Assembly: GCF_000331305.1 (NCBI RefSeq)
Contig: NZ_KB217481.1
Span: 156,765-220,764 of the forward strand
Length of the DNA stretch: 64,000 nt
Source: Calothrix sp. PCC 7103
GTDB lineage: Bacteria; Cyanobacteriota; Cyanobacteriia; Cyanobacteriales; Nostocaceae
Reading direction: 5' to 3'
Every line of letters starts with the position of its first letter. The first letter of the stretch is position 1. Shown here piece by piece: positions 51,073-60,627 of this stretch. The notes under the pieces are model-generated. The model did no database searches. It was not told the origin of the DNA and saw only the letters and a program-made list of their open reading frames with translations. The position numbers and the translations under genes are program-made.

Positions 51073-54000
51073 ATGGAAAACGAAAAAATTGAAAACCCCC
51101 AGATAAGCGTTCAGGGGGTTGGCGCCGCAGGTGCCGCAGAAAGATTTAATTCACCTGCTATTGTAATACGTTTAGATTTAAAGAGCAATATTTATAAAGA
51201 AAAATGTTTGGACTTAAGTAAATTAGACCCAGATCATTTAGAAGAGTGGCGCCGTTCAGCTGTAGCAGATTCAATTATTGCTTTGAATGTTATTTCTGCA
51301 TGTGGAGTAGAAACTTATGAGTATTTATTTTATTCCCAATTAATAAATCGTAGAAATGATGGGCGCCTACGTGATGATAACTTAAAGAGATATCAACATA
51401 TAGAGAAGGGGGGTTGGTGGTGTAGTGGCATTGACCCGTTAGATGAATATAGCTTGATGATTTGGGGATGCTTTAAGCCGAATAAACCAAGACCTGATCC
51501 TAAAAAATTTTATAAGGTGATTAAATATGAGCATCCAGTACAAGAATCAACGCGCGCGTTCTTTCTAAAAGTGTCGGATGATATTTGGGAGAAAGTTGCA
51601 GCTAGATATGGCATTGCGGTAACAGAGGAAGACAAGCAGCATACAGGTGGATTTTGGCATTGGATTTATTTTAAAAGTGTGCCTGTCGTGATTGTAGAAG
51701 GCGCCAAAAAAGCAGCGTCCTTATTGAGTGCTGGGTATGCTGCTATTGGTATACCCGGTGTCAATAATGGGTATCGAACACCGAAGACTGAGAGTGGTGA
51801 ATCAGTTCCTTCATTACGACACTTAATACCAGACCTAGCATACTTTGCTACACCTGGACGAACAGCCTATATATGCTTCGATTACGAGACCAAGCCAGAA
51901 ACAGTAAAAAACGTTAGTGAGGCAATTAGAAAAACAGGCGCCTTACTAGGACGCGAAGGTTGCTTCCCTTATGTAGTTTCACTACCCGGTCCCGATAAAG
52001 GTATTGATGATTTTATTTATTCTTTAGGAGAAGGCGCCGTCGATTCATTATTTAAGCAAGCTCTTTCATTGGAAAAGTGGAAGTTGCAAGAATACGAAAA
52101 ACTATCGTATACACCTTCTATAACGATAAATCGATATAGAATTGGTGATTTAGTTTTTCCTGCAAGTGCAAAATTGATTGGCATCAAATCAGCCAAGGGA
52201 ACTGGAAAAACACAATCTTTCATAAAAGAGGTTGAGAGGGCACACGCCAATTGTCAAAGAGTTCTTATTATTACGCACCGGGTTCAACTTGGTGTTGCTT
52301 TGTGTAGGCGTTTAGGGGTGAATTATGTAACTGAAATTCGCACTGCTGATGACGGGCAAATGCTAGGGTATGGAGTGTGCATCGATTCTTTACGCGCAGA
52401 CAGCCAAGCAAGATTTAATCCCAATGATTGGAGTGGCGCCTTGGTAATCGTTGACGAAGCAGAGCAAGTATTTTGGCATTTACTACACGCTAAAACAGAG
52501 GTAGCAAAGCATCGCGTACAAATTCTCTGTAATATAAAAGCTTTATTCAAAGTTGTTTTAGCTTCCAAAGAAGGTAGAGTTATCCTTGCAGATGCAGACC
52601 TGAGCGATATTTCTATCGATTTAGTTCGGAACATGAGCGGACTTAACATTGAACCTTATATCGTATTAAATAATTATGTGCCAAATTCTGGAACAGCTTA
52701 TGTGTATGACGATAATGATCCAGATAATTTATTTGAAAATTTATGTCGTGCCATCAAAGCTGGTGAGCGTGTTTTAATTCACTGCACTGGTCAAAAAACC
52801 AAATCAAAGAGAGGCACTGTAGGATTAGAGAAATATTTGAAAAAGAAGTTTCCTGATAAAAAGATATTGCGGATAGACTCAAAAACTGTTGTTGATAACA
52901 CGGCGCCTGCTTATGGGTGTATCTCGAATTTAAATAAAATTCTCAAAGATTACGATATTGTAATCTCGTCTCCTAGCATAGAAACAGGCGTGAGTATTGA
53001 TATTGAGGGTCATTTTAATTCAGTTTGGGGTATTTTTGAAGCAATACTTTCTACTGATTCTGTTCGTCAAATGCTCGCACGGTTAAGAGAAACAGTGCCT
53101 CGCCATATCTGGATATCACCGAACATAATGAAAGGAAGTTTAATAGGAGGTGGCGCCACAAATATAAAGGAAATGTTGCACAATGTTAACACTACCTCAA
53201 AAGCTAATTTTAGATTATTACAAATGGCAGGTTTGGATGTTGATGAGATAGAAGAAAACACAAACAGGTTTCAAAATGAAAGCCTTGTAACATGGGCAAA
53301 GCGAGCTTGCATAATAAACACAGGATATTACAATTACCGAGAAACAATATGCGAAGGCTTAAAAAAAGATGGGTACATAGTAATGGAAGCGGAAGTTAAG
53401 CAAGATTCCGAAAAACTTTTTTCACCAGAGGAGTTAAAAGAAGTGAGAAACGAACTGTACGCTGAAGAATGCGCTAACATAGCTGCTCAAGAAATTCCTA
53501 GCTTAAAAGAACTAGAAGAGTTGCAGGCTAAACTATCAAAAACAGAAGAAGAATGGAATAAACAGTCTAAGGGTGAACTTCATTATAGATATGGTGTGCC
53601 GATTACACCTGACATCATAAAAAAAGATGATGATGGATGGTATTCCCAATTACGCCTCCACTATTACCTAACTGTTGGCGCCGAATTTGTATCTACAAGG
53701 GATAAAAAAATAGCAACTTCCAATGCAGAAGCTGGCAAGGGCACATTGTTTAAACCTGATTTTAATAAGTCACAACTATCTGCTGCTGTCAAATTATTAG
53801 AAGCTTTAGGGATTAAAGAACTAATTAATTCAGGCGCCACAACTTACACCAGGAGCAGTGAGAAAATGTTATCACTTGAACTTTTAGCAAAACAGCATAA
53901 ACAACTTATTAAAAATTACCTGGGGGTGACTATTAATCAAAAAGATACCCCAATCGCCATAGCCCAAGCCCTACTGGATAAACTAGGTATGAAGCTAACC

Positions 54001-54150
54001 TATGTCAGCAAAAAGGGGGGCAGAGGTAAACAACAAAGAGTTTACGCTTTTTTACCCTTACAAGACGGTAGAGAAGAAGTCTTTAACGTCTGGTTGTCGC
54101 GAGACTCAGAATCAAAACAGGAAGCAGAACCCAAAACGAAGAATACGTAG
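51073..54150 (+). CDS. Plasmid replication protein, CyRepA1 family (second copy)
   Basis: 1025 residues. It shares the layout of the protein at 20599: Toprim-like VIVEGAKKA (207-215), ICFDYET (267-273), KGIDDF (309-314), Walker A KSAKGTGKT (372-380) and a Walker B-type VIVDEAEQVFW. Many short blocks are identical, for example GGWW and HRVQLG, but the two are clearly divergent, so this is an old duplication or a merged second replicon. CAGGAAA precedes the ATG. The stop codon (54148-54150) falls in the arm of a stem-loop, as in the first copy. Confidence 0.85.
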   Translation: MENEKIENPQISVQGVGAAGAAERFNSPAIVIRLDLKSNIYKEKCLDLSKLDPDHLEEWRRSAVADSIIALNVISACGVETYEYLFYSQLINRRNDGRLRDDNLKRYQHIEKGGWWCSGIDPLDEYSLMIWGCFKPNKPRPDPKKFYKVIKYEHPVQESTRAFFLKVSDDIWEKVAARYGIAVTEEDKQHTGGFWHWIYFKSVPVVIVEGAKKAASLLSAGYAAIGIPGVNNGYRTPKTESGESVPSLRHLIPDLAYFATPGRTAYICFDYETKPETVKNVSEAIRKTGALLGREGCFPYVVSLPGPDKGIDDFIYSLGEGAVDSLFKQALSLEKWKLQEYEKLSYTPSITINRYRIGDLVFPASAKLIGIKSAKGTGKTQSFIKEVERAHANCQRVLIITHRVQLGVALCRRLGVNYVTEIRTADDGQMLGYGVCIDSLRADSQARFNPNDWSGALVIVDEAEQVFWHLLHAKTEVAKHRVQILCNIKALFKVVLASKEGRVILADADLSDISIDLVRNMSGLNIEPYIVLNNYVPNSGTAYVYDDNDPDNLFENLCRAIKAGERVLIHCTGQKTKSKRGTVGLEKYLKKKFPDKKILRIDSKTVVDNTAPAYGCISNLNKILKDYDIVISSPSIETGVSIDIEGHFNSVWGIFEAILSTDSVRQMLARLRETVPRHIWISPNIMKGSLIGGGATNIKEMLHNVNTTSKANFRLLQMAGLDVDEIEENTNRFQNESLVTWAKRACIINTGYYNYRETICEGLKKDGYIVMEAEVKQDSEKLFSPEELKEVRNELYAEECANIAAQEIPSLKELEELQAKLSKTEEEWNKQSKGELHYRYGVPITPDIIKKDDDGWYSQLRLHYYLTVGAEFVSTRDKKIATSNAEAGKGTLFKPDFNKSQLSAAVKLLEALGIKELINSGATTYTRSSEKMLSLELLAKQHKQLIKNYLGVTINQKDTPIAIAQALLDKLGMKLTYVSKKGGRGKQQRVYAFLPLQDGREEVFNVWLSRDSESKQEAEPKTKNT

Positions 54151-54204
54151 GCGCCCTCTGTAATATATATACAAATAATAAAACAACACATGCCTACGTC
54201 GTAT
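54145..54204. repeat. Rep-linked stem-loop, copy 5 (different arms)
   Basis: ACGTAGGC (54145-54152) and GCCTACGT (54192-54199), extended by AT/GTAT outside, flank a loop with TATATATACAAATAATA. The arms differ from those after the first replication gene, but position and loop type are the same. Confidence 0.7.
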
Positions 54205-54676
54205 AACATATTACCTGCCCAGTTTTAAGACTAGAGAAAGGCGGATTAATGGGTTAATGGTTAGTTCTATTAATCATATTCACAATTGAATACTAGCTTA
54301 TCGAGACCTTCTGCCGAAACTTTTACGATAGAGGTAGTATCTCAACTTGCAAAATCGTTAGTTTTTATACAAACTTTGAGCGACTTGAAAAACTGGTTCT
54401 CTTTTTATTTTCATTACTTGTAATTTATGAAAACTAATTCAAATTATTATCTTTACTTATTTTTTATAATAGTTAGTATTTTAAATTACTTAAACAATTA
54501 CCAATCTTCTGGTAAAGTATAATAAATATTTTTAATTTTAATTTTTTTTTTAATAATTGGTGGATAGCAAAAATCTGTATAAAATTTTTATATTTTTTTG
54601 GTGGCAAGCATATTATATTAGTAGTAGTAGTAGTTCATTATAAGTTGGAAAGTGAGATTGTATAAAAACTCTACTT
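54205..54676. other. AT-rich gap with a short microsatellite
   Basis: No gene or hairpin I would defend. It contains a TAGTAGTAGTAG stretch near 54621. A promoter for the gene at 54677 must lie here. Confidence 0.4.
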
Positions 54677-55399
54677 ATGAAGATAATTAGCGGCAGTATA
54701 TTAAAAATAGACGAAGTGCGTCACACACGCAGTGTTGACAATTTTAAAATAAATATTTACTCCGTGGATGGTGAATTGGTAATTCCCTTGCATGTAGCCT
54801 TTTTGAGAAATAAACAGGTAGAAAAGAATATATTTAAAGAATTTATCAAAGATAACGGGATACCGATAAAAATTGTTAGAGCTAGATTTAGGCAAAACAC
54901 CTCTGTTATCTCAGCACAGTCTTGCATTGATTTCTGGCGCCAGAATAGAGCGATATTAAACGAGTTAGTAAAGCTGGAAGTTAATGATTTAATAAATGAA
55001 GTTGAATCTGTGATAAGCTCATGTGGAGTTTATATTCAGCCAGCTATAGGCTTTACAATTGATTCGGGGATTAAGCTAGAACTTTTTTACATTGCGAAAT
55101 TAGGGGAATACAGAGTCAGTGATAAGTCTACTCAAAAGCTACTAGGATGCTGTTTTCAAGAATTTAATGGTAAATATGAAGATTCAAAAAAAGCTTGTGT
55201 AGCGACTAAAACTATTTATGGACGCTCGTTGACAGAGGCTACTCAGACCTTTCCGTTAAATACTGTCTTAGATTATTTGGAGTCTTCCTGCTCGCAGTCG
55301 GATAAAGAAAAGCCGTTTATTAGTATATTTGTTAAATACGGCATAACAAGTTTTAACGAGTACTTGGACAGCATAATTTTATCATTTCCTTGGTTGTAA
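54677..55399 (+). CDS. Hypothetical protein, probable distant paralogue of the one at 49730
   Basis: 240 residues, ATG start. The middle KDNGIPIKIVRARF and IDFWRQ segments and a later LDYLESSC helix parallel those of the 49730-50536 protein. No recognised domain, and no signal peptide. It ends one base before the converging relaxase gene (stops at 55399 and 55400), so the two transcripts meet tail to tail with no visible terminator between them. Confidence 0.5.
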   Translation: MKIISGSILKIDEVRHTRSVDNFKINIYSVDGELVIPLHVAFLRNKQVEKNIFKEFIKDNGIPIKIVRARFRQNTSVISAQSCIDFWRQNRAILNELVKLEVNDLINEVESVISSCGVYIQPAIGFTIDSGIKLELFYIAKLGEYRVSDKSTQKLLGCCFQEFNGKYEDSKKACVATKTIYGRSLTEATQTFPLNTVLDYLESSCSQSDKEKPFISIFVKYGITSFNEYLDSIILSFPWL

Positions 55400-57214
55400 T
55401 TACCTTTGTTGATTTTTACTTTTCTTTTTGCTATTTGTATTTTTGATTTCGTCTGCTTGAGCGTACAATTGCTGCAAGTCATCATTCCAATCATTATTTG
55501 AAGGAGTTAATCTAATTATATTAGGTATAACTTTTTTCAAATCTTTGTACAACCTGTCTCCAGATGAAGAATGCTCAAAAGCGCAAACAACGTTGTCGAA
55601 TCTATCCAGATATTTAAACGGCGCCGACCGAAGGCTATCGACAGCTATATACATAGTGTTTTCGGTAACTGGTTGTTGTTGAACTGCAAGTGAGATAGCG
55701 TCGATAGGAGATTTGCAAAGTACAGCTTTTGTCGGTTCTGTTTCAGTATCACCTTGTCGAAAATAAAAGTAGCTTTTATTACGTGCGCTATTTTTGGCAT
55801 AACCTTTAAAGCCATTTTGCTGACCTCGCGTTCCTCTAAGGTAGGCGCCACTAATTTCTTCAGGGTTTTCGAGAGAGCGCATTATAAAAACTGCATTATG
55901 CTTAGAATCGCTATATAGTAATCCCGCTTGGTGCATACCTTCTACCCAGTTTTTAGGGAGATGTCGGGATTCAATAAGATATTTTTTAACTTCTCCCCAA
56001 TTACTTTCTTGTGGGAAGGGTGGAGAGAAAGGTTCCGGTTTGGATTCGTTTCCAGCAGCGACAAATTCCAGAGCATTGTTTCTAGCTTGTGCCGATACTG
56101 CACGAATCACACCTTGCTCACCAAAATTATCATGTAACCAAGCAACTGCTTGCCTAAAATTACATTGCTCTACGTGCATAACAAAATCTATGGCGCCGTA
56201 TCCTCCCCGATCAAATTCTGGAGCAAAGTCAAAAAATTTATTATCTCGTATTTGAATAATATGACCGTAACCTTTCCACCTATTTTTACCGTAATAATCT
56301 TCCATTAACCCTAGATGCCAAGCAATTTCTTCAAGTGCAATGTCGCGCAATAACTCAGCTTCTTGCCTAAACTTAAAGTTTTCTTCTTCTAAAGCATGTA
56401 CCCTTTCGTCTAACTGGCGCCTGATCCGCTCATGATTTAATAATGTTAGATTAAGAGTTTCGTTCTGATTTTTTATTGTATCTTTCTCTCGCTGCTGGGC
56501 ATTTACAATATCTACTTCAGGAGTCAAGTATCTGTGTACTCTTTCTCGGTATTCGGCGCCTGACTCCCCTTCAACAGCATGTGGTAAGCTATCTAAATCA
56601 ATATATTTTGTTTGCGAATTTACTCGTTCATAGTATGTTTGCACATTGACATATTCTGCAACACTTCCTTTTATACCTCGCTCAATTCCAAGGTGGGCTA
56701 GTGATGCTGCAAAGTCATCTTGTAGCCGGGATAATTTCTGGGCGCCTCCGAAAAATGAACGACAGTTTAGTTTGTTTCTATCATCGATAGGTATAAAGTA
56801 AGCGTGTATATGAGGAGTTTGTTCGTCTAGGTGTAATTCGGCACGTACTAAATTATTGCCATACTTTTCTTTTAGCCAATATTGGCAGGCATTAGCAAAT
56901 TCATTTACTCTGTCTGGTTCGTAATATCCTCCATTCGCAGGGTTGGTCGGGCGAAAATACTGGGGGCTTGCTGATAGTAAAATTTCAACCAGTAGTACAG
57001 CATTTTTACGGACTGTTGCAAGTCTAATTTTATTTTCAAATATATCCTGTAATGATCTTTGCTCGTATCCTAGAGTATCTATAATTCTGATATTTTCAAC
57101 AGCAGAATTAGCATTTAGGGTCGTGCGTGTGCGCGCTGTGTGAGCTTGCGACGACCCAACCTCACCCCAGGACTTCAGCTTTTGAATTCTACAGATAGCC
57201 TTTGGTTTTTCCAT
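55400..57214 (-). CDS. MobV-type relaxase fused to a primase-like region
   Basis: 604 residues. The N-terminus carries relaxase motifs: an AHTARTR segment (24-30) and the metal-binding HLDEQTPHIH (128-137), which mark MobV/Pre-type relaxases that nick oriT and pilot the strand. The catalytic residue of this family is not certain. A coiled region (about 235-290) leads to a DnaG-zinc-domain-like segment (GAIDFVMHVEQCNFRQAVAW, about 340-360) without the zinc Cys cluster, and then a DUF3991/Toprim_2-like domain (410-590, ISGAYLRGT, YIAVDSL). Such fusions can prime the entering strand. ATG start; oriT probably lies just upstream. Confidence 0.8.
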   Translation of the reverse strand: MEKPKAICRIQKLKSWGEVGSSQAHTARTRTTLNANSAVENIRIIDTLGYEQRSLQDIFENKIRLATVRKNAVLLVEILLSASPQYFRPTNPANGGYYEPDRVNEFANACQYWLKEKYGNNLVRAELHLDEQTPHIHAYFIPIDDRNKLNCRSFFGGAQKLSRLQDDFAASLAHLGIERGIKGSVAEYVNVQTYYERVNSQTKYIDLDSLPHAVEGESGAEYRERVHRYLTPEVDIVNAQQREKDTIKNQNETLNLTLLNHERIRRQLDERVHALEEENFKFRQEAELLRDIALEEIAWHLGLMEDYYGKNRWKGYGHIIQIRDNKFFDFAPEFDRGGYGAIDFVMHVEQCNFRQAVAWLHDNFGEQGVIRAVSAQARNNALEFVAAGNESKPEPFSPPFPQESNWGEVKKYLIESRHLPKNWVEGMHQAGLLYSDSKHNAVFIMRSLENPEEISGAYLRGTRGQQNGFKGYAKNSARNKSYFYFRQGDTETEPTKAVLCKSPIDAISLAVQQQPVTENTMYIAVDSLRSAPFKYLDRFDNVVCAFEHSSSGDRLYKDLKKVIPNIIRLTPSNNDWNDDLQQLYAQADEIKNTNSKKKSKNQQR

Positions 57215-57322
57215 ATTTCAACGCTATCATTTTCACTTAACCCATATCTTATGCGCTTATTATTTTTGAATATTTCTAAACAAAACGTTAATTAATTGTT
57301 GATTTATTTTACGCTCATAGCA

Positions 57323-57367
57323 TATTCGGTGTAAAATTTAGAAATTACACTAGTTTTACACCAAATA
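57323..57367. repeat. Inverted repeat TATTCGGTGTAA, copy 6
   Basis: TATTCGGTGTAA (57323-57334) and TTACACCAAATA (57356-57367), one mismatch, 21-base spacer. It lies between topA and the relaxase, upstream of the relaxase start, where an oriT could sit. The stretch 57215-57322 before it is otherwise plain. Confidence 0.75.
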
Positions 57368-57379
57368 GTTTAGGCGCCT

Positions 57380-59425
57380 CTACACTTTGAATTCCCCAAA
57401 CTTGGGACTCCACCAACCGTTTTGGGTTTTGAAGTAAACAGCCTCTTTATGGTCTGGATTCCTACGCGCCTCTGCATCCGAGCAACGAAGCATAGTTTTT
57501 TCTTGCCCATCTTTAATATATGTATAGGTTTCAAGTGGGGTTTTACAGACAGGGCATGGAAACTTTGTTACTTTGTTTTCAGCTTTCTTGGCGCCTCCTT
57601 TCTGAGAGGTTTTTGTTTTACTAGAAGATTTTGTAGATGGCTTGGAACTAGTTATCGAGGAATCAGTTTTATAAGTAGTAACTGGTCTAGCTCCTACGAT
57701 ATCTCTTGCTTGAGCAAGTGCTGGCGCAAAATATATGCTGTTCCATCTAGTAATAAATTCTTGCCAATCTTCGGCGCCTGATGCAATTTTATCTAAGCTT
57801 GATTCCATGTTGGCAGTAAAGTCAGATTTAATCATGTCTGGTAAGGCTTTCATTAAAAAGTCATCGACATCAAGCCCCATGCTTGTTGGTTGCAAAGTAT
57901 CCTTTGTGAGTTGAACATAACCACGCGCTTTAATAGTCGCAATTGTTGGTGAATAAGTACTAGGGCGCCCAATGCCTTTACGTTCCATCTGCTGCACAAG
58001 CTTGGCTTCGCTAAATCTAGCTTGCGGCTGAGTTTGTTTTTTCTCGTGGTTAGCACTTTGTAAAGTTAGACTTTGATCTTCTTTAAGAGCCGGAAGAGTA
58101 CTATCTTTCCCCAAGTTATCCCAGTATTTTGCATATCCTGCAAATTCAAAAACTTGTCCGCGCGCTTGCCAGGTAATATTTCTTGAAACAGTTGTGATAA
58201 TAGTTTTTTGAATAACTGCGCTCTGGCATTGAGAGGCAACTGCTCTCTGCCAAATTATTTCGTAAATACGCGCTTGATTACTATCAACTTCTGCTGCTAC
58301 GTTAGAGGGTGTTTTTGTAACATCTGTTGGTCGAATAGCTTCATGTGCTTCTTGGGCTTTAGGTGAATTCTTATGTTTAGCAGTATTTTCAGGTACGTTT
58401 TCGGGGTCATTCTCTTGTAACCATGAACGGGCAGCGTCACAAAAATCGGCACTCAAAGTCACAGAGTCAGTTCGCATGTAAGTAATTAAGCCAGCTTCGT
58501 ATAATTTTTGGGCTAGCTGCATTGTGGTATCAGGAGATATTTTGTACTTGGCGCCTGCAACCTGTTGAAGACTAGACGTTGATAATGCTGGTGGTGGTTG
58601 CTTTTTAGTACTTCTACCAACGATGGATAGTACTTTATGGGGTGAAGTTGATGCAATACTTACTAATCTTTCAGCGTCTTCTTGTGATAAAACTCGACTC
58701 GATTCTTTACTATTTTCCTTGGAGTTTTCTGAGTCATCAGCTGCCTCGTCTTCTACTGCTACTTCTTCTGCCTCTTTTTCAGCTAACCCTCCTTTATAAA
58801 AAGCTTGGAAATTCTCAGCATACTTTACAAATACACTCCAGTAGTTAGTCGGTTTGAAGTTTATGATTTCTCGTTCACGCTCACACACAAGATGCAGTGC
58901 AGCACTTTGTACTCGTCCCATACTCTTGGCGCCGTTGTTCAATGTCCAAATTAGCGGACTTCCTTTATATCCAACTAGCTTGTCAAGACAATCTCTACAC
59001 AATCCAGCATTTACAAGATTAACGTCTAAAGTCCGTGGTTTGGCTATTGCTGCTTTGATTGCTGCTTCTGTAATCTCTGAATAAACTACTCTCTGGGGGT
59101 TCTTTAAGTTGAGTACTTCTTTAAGGTGCCAAGCTATAGTTTCTCCCTCTCTATCAGGGTCAGTGGCCAGGTAAACTTCTGAAGCACTTTTTGCTGCTGT
59201 CTTCAATTGTTCTATAGTATCTTTGGCACGCGAGTCTTTTGGTTGGTAGGAACAATTTACTTTATTCCCTTCAAAACTAAATCCTAACGAATCTTCTCCC
59301 TGGTTAGATAGTTCTCTAATATGCCCGCAGCTTGCTTTTACTATCCATCCGGCGCCTAAAATCTTAGATATCTTTTTTATCTTTCCTGGTGACTCTACTA
59401 TTAACAATTTCTTAGATTTATCCAT
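57380..59425 (-). CDS. topA: DNA topoisomerase I (type IA), plasmid copy
   Basis: 681 residues. N-terminal Toprim KKLLIVESPGKIKKI (5-19) and TDPDREGE (88-95), the catalytic Tyr in ITYMRTDS (Tyr 316), and a C-terminal zinc-finger-like part with CPVC and a later Cys (about 620-655). An acidic insert (EKEAEEVAVEDEAADDSE, about 217-234) is unusual. Type IA enzymes relax negative supercoils and some plasmid versions (TraE/TopB-like) aid transfer or decatenation. Shorter than a typical cyanobacterial chromosomal TopA, which fits a plasmid-specific form. ATG start. Confidence 0.9.
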   Translation of the reverse strand: MDKSKKLLIVESPGKIKKISKILGAGWIVKASCGHIRELSNQGEDSLGFSFEGNKVNCSYQPKDSRAKDTIEQLKTAAKSASEVYLATDPDREGETIAWHLKEVLNLKNPQRVVYSEITEAAIKAAIAKPRTLDVNLVNAGLCRDCLDKLVGYKGSPLIWTLNNGAKSMGRVQSAALHLVCEREREIINFKPTNYWSVFVKYAENFQAFYKGGLAEKEAEEVAVEDEAADDSENSKENSKESSRVLSQEDAERLVSIASTSPHKVLSIVGRSTKKQPPPALSTSSLQQVAGAKYKISPDTTMQLAQKLYEAGLITYMRTDSVTLSADFCDAARSWLQENDPENVPENTAKHKNSPKAQEAHEAIRPTDVTKTPSNVAAEVDSNQARIYEIIWQRAVASQCQSAVIQKTIITTVSRNITWQARGQVFEFAGYAKYWDNLGKDSTLPALKEDQSLTLQSANHEKKQTQPQARFSEAKLVQQMERKGIGRPSTYSPTIATIKARGYVQLTKDTLQPTSMGLDVDDFLMKALPDMIKSDFTANMESSLDKIASGAEDWQEFITRWNSIYFAPALAQARDIVGARPVTTYKTDSSITSSKPSTKSSSKTKTSQKGGAKKAENKVTKFPCPVCKTPLETYTYIKDGQEKTMLRCSDAEARRNPDHKEAVYFKTQNGWWSPKFGEFKV

Positions 59426-59550
59426 AGGAATTTAAGGAATATATTGTATCTACATACTCATATTTATGACATTTTTTAGGCTCTAAACTAGTCAGAGTCT
59501 ATACAACACTAAAATGTCTAGCCTTTATATTTAGTAGCAAATACTTGGAA

Positions 59551-59585
59551 ATCAAAAATACCCCTTTGTTCCAGCGGACGGGGTA
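59551..59585 (-). terminator. Terminator after the gene at 59668
   Basis: On the minus strand TACCCC (59585-59580) pairs with GGGGTA (59564-59559) around 15 bases and is followed by TTTTTGATTT. It lies 83 bases downstream of the stop of the 59668 gene and upstream of topA, so the two genes probably have separate messages. Confidence 0.6.
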
Positions 59586-59667
59586 GTTTAGAAGGCATTT
59601 ACTTTATGTTGAAAAAAAACATATCAAACACTGACGGAAGCAATGCCCATTTCATTTTTAAAGTTAA

Positions 59668-60534
59668 TTATGTGGCTTTTAATTTAAGCTCCTTTTTAGG
59701 CGCCGATGCTGCAATTTTTCCAGTTTTATTTTTATTTGACGCTAGTGCTTCGGCTTTCATTTGCTTACCAGCTTTTAAAAATTTAGGCATCTCTTCTGAT
59801 GGCATCTGACACAACGACACAAAGCCAAACGCATTTTTCTGAGGAAGGAACCTTGCTACGATTGAAACGAAGTATGGGCGCCTCTGCTGTTCTTTTGGTA
59901 ATTTTGGGTTGAATCTAAACGGCGGTACAGGTGAATCTTTCCAAAATAATGGGATGTGACTTGCTTTCATGTACTTTACTTTTTTAGTCGCATCGATTTT
60001 TTTGATGAACTTTACTCTTTCTTCAGTAAAATTTTTAAAGACGGAAATGCAAGGAACCTGACATACTGGTATAAACTGCCATATACCACTCAACCTAAAT
60101 TCAAAATCTTTCATGCTAAAGGCGCCGTCGTTCTTGCCAGAATCAAAGGCTACAAGCTGAAACGCGATTTGATGTTGCTTTTCGCGTTCAGGAAAATGAA
60201 TAGCTTTTGGATAAACTAATATCCGCTGCTGTTCGCCAGTTGCCTTTACATGGTCTTGAAAAAATGAGAAAGCTTTGAATCCTTTACGGCTAGGTATATA
60301 AAATAATGGATACTTGTTTCCACTAATCGTTATAAAAGCAGTTTTATCTTCTATAAATTCCACTTTTCCTGTCACCACTCCTACAGCCTGAAACAGCAAC
60401 TCGCTTTTTGTACTTGAATTTTCTGAAGCTTTTTCTTGTTCTTTGTTTTCCGTATTTGGAGAAACGGTTACGTCCCGTCGTGGTTTTAAAATTTTAGCGA
60501 TATTACTGGGCAGTTCCTGATTCTTAGACAACAT
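59668..60534 (-). CDS. Hypothetical protein, beta-rich
   Basis: 288 residues from the ATG at 60534 (MLSKNQELPSNI); a GTG at 60627 would give 319. A disordered first part is followed by a beta-rich domain (about 55-200; VVTGKVEFIEDKTAFITISG and YPLFYIPSR), and the end is basic (KQMKAEALASNKNKTGKIAA), probably nucleic-acid binding. I do not recognise the family. It may be OB-like. It is in front of topA on the same strand. Confidence 0.5.
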   Translation of the reverse strand: MLSKNQELPSNIAKILKPRRDVTVSPNTENKEQEKASENSSTKSELLFQAVGVVTGKVEFIEDKTAFITISGNKYPLFYIPSRKGFKAFSFFQDHVKATGEQQRILVYPKAIHFPEREKQHQIAFQLVAFDSGKNDGAFSMKDFEFRLSGIWQFIPVCQVPCISVFKNFTEERVKFIKKIDATKKVKYMKASHIPLFWKDSPVPPFRFNPKLPKEQQRRPYFVSIVARFLPQKNAFGFVSLCQMPSEEMPKFLKAGKQMKAEALASNKNKTGKIAASAPKKELKLKAT

Positions 60535-60627
60535 AAGGTTTTTCTTTATTGTAGCTTTATCTCTAACAAGATTACTTTGTGCGTATTTGTGACTGCCGTA
60601 AGGTAAAGTAGTGGCGCATGTAGACAC

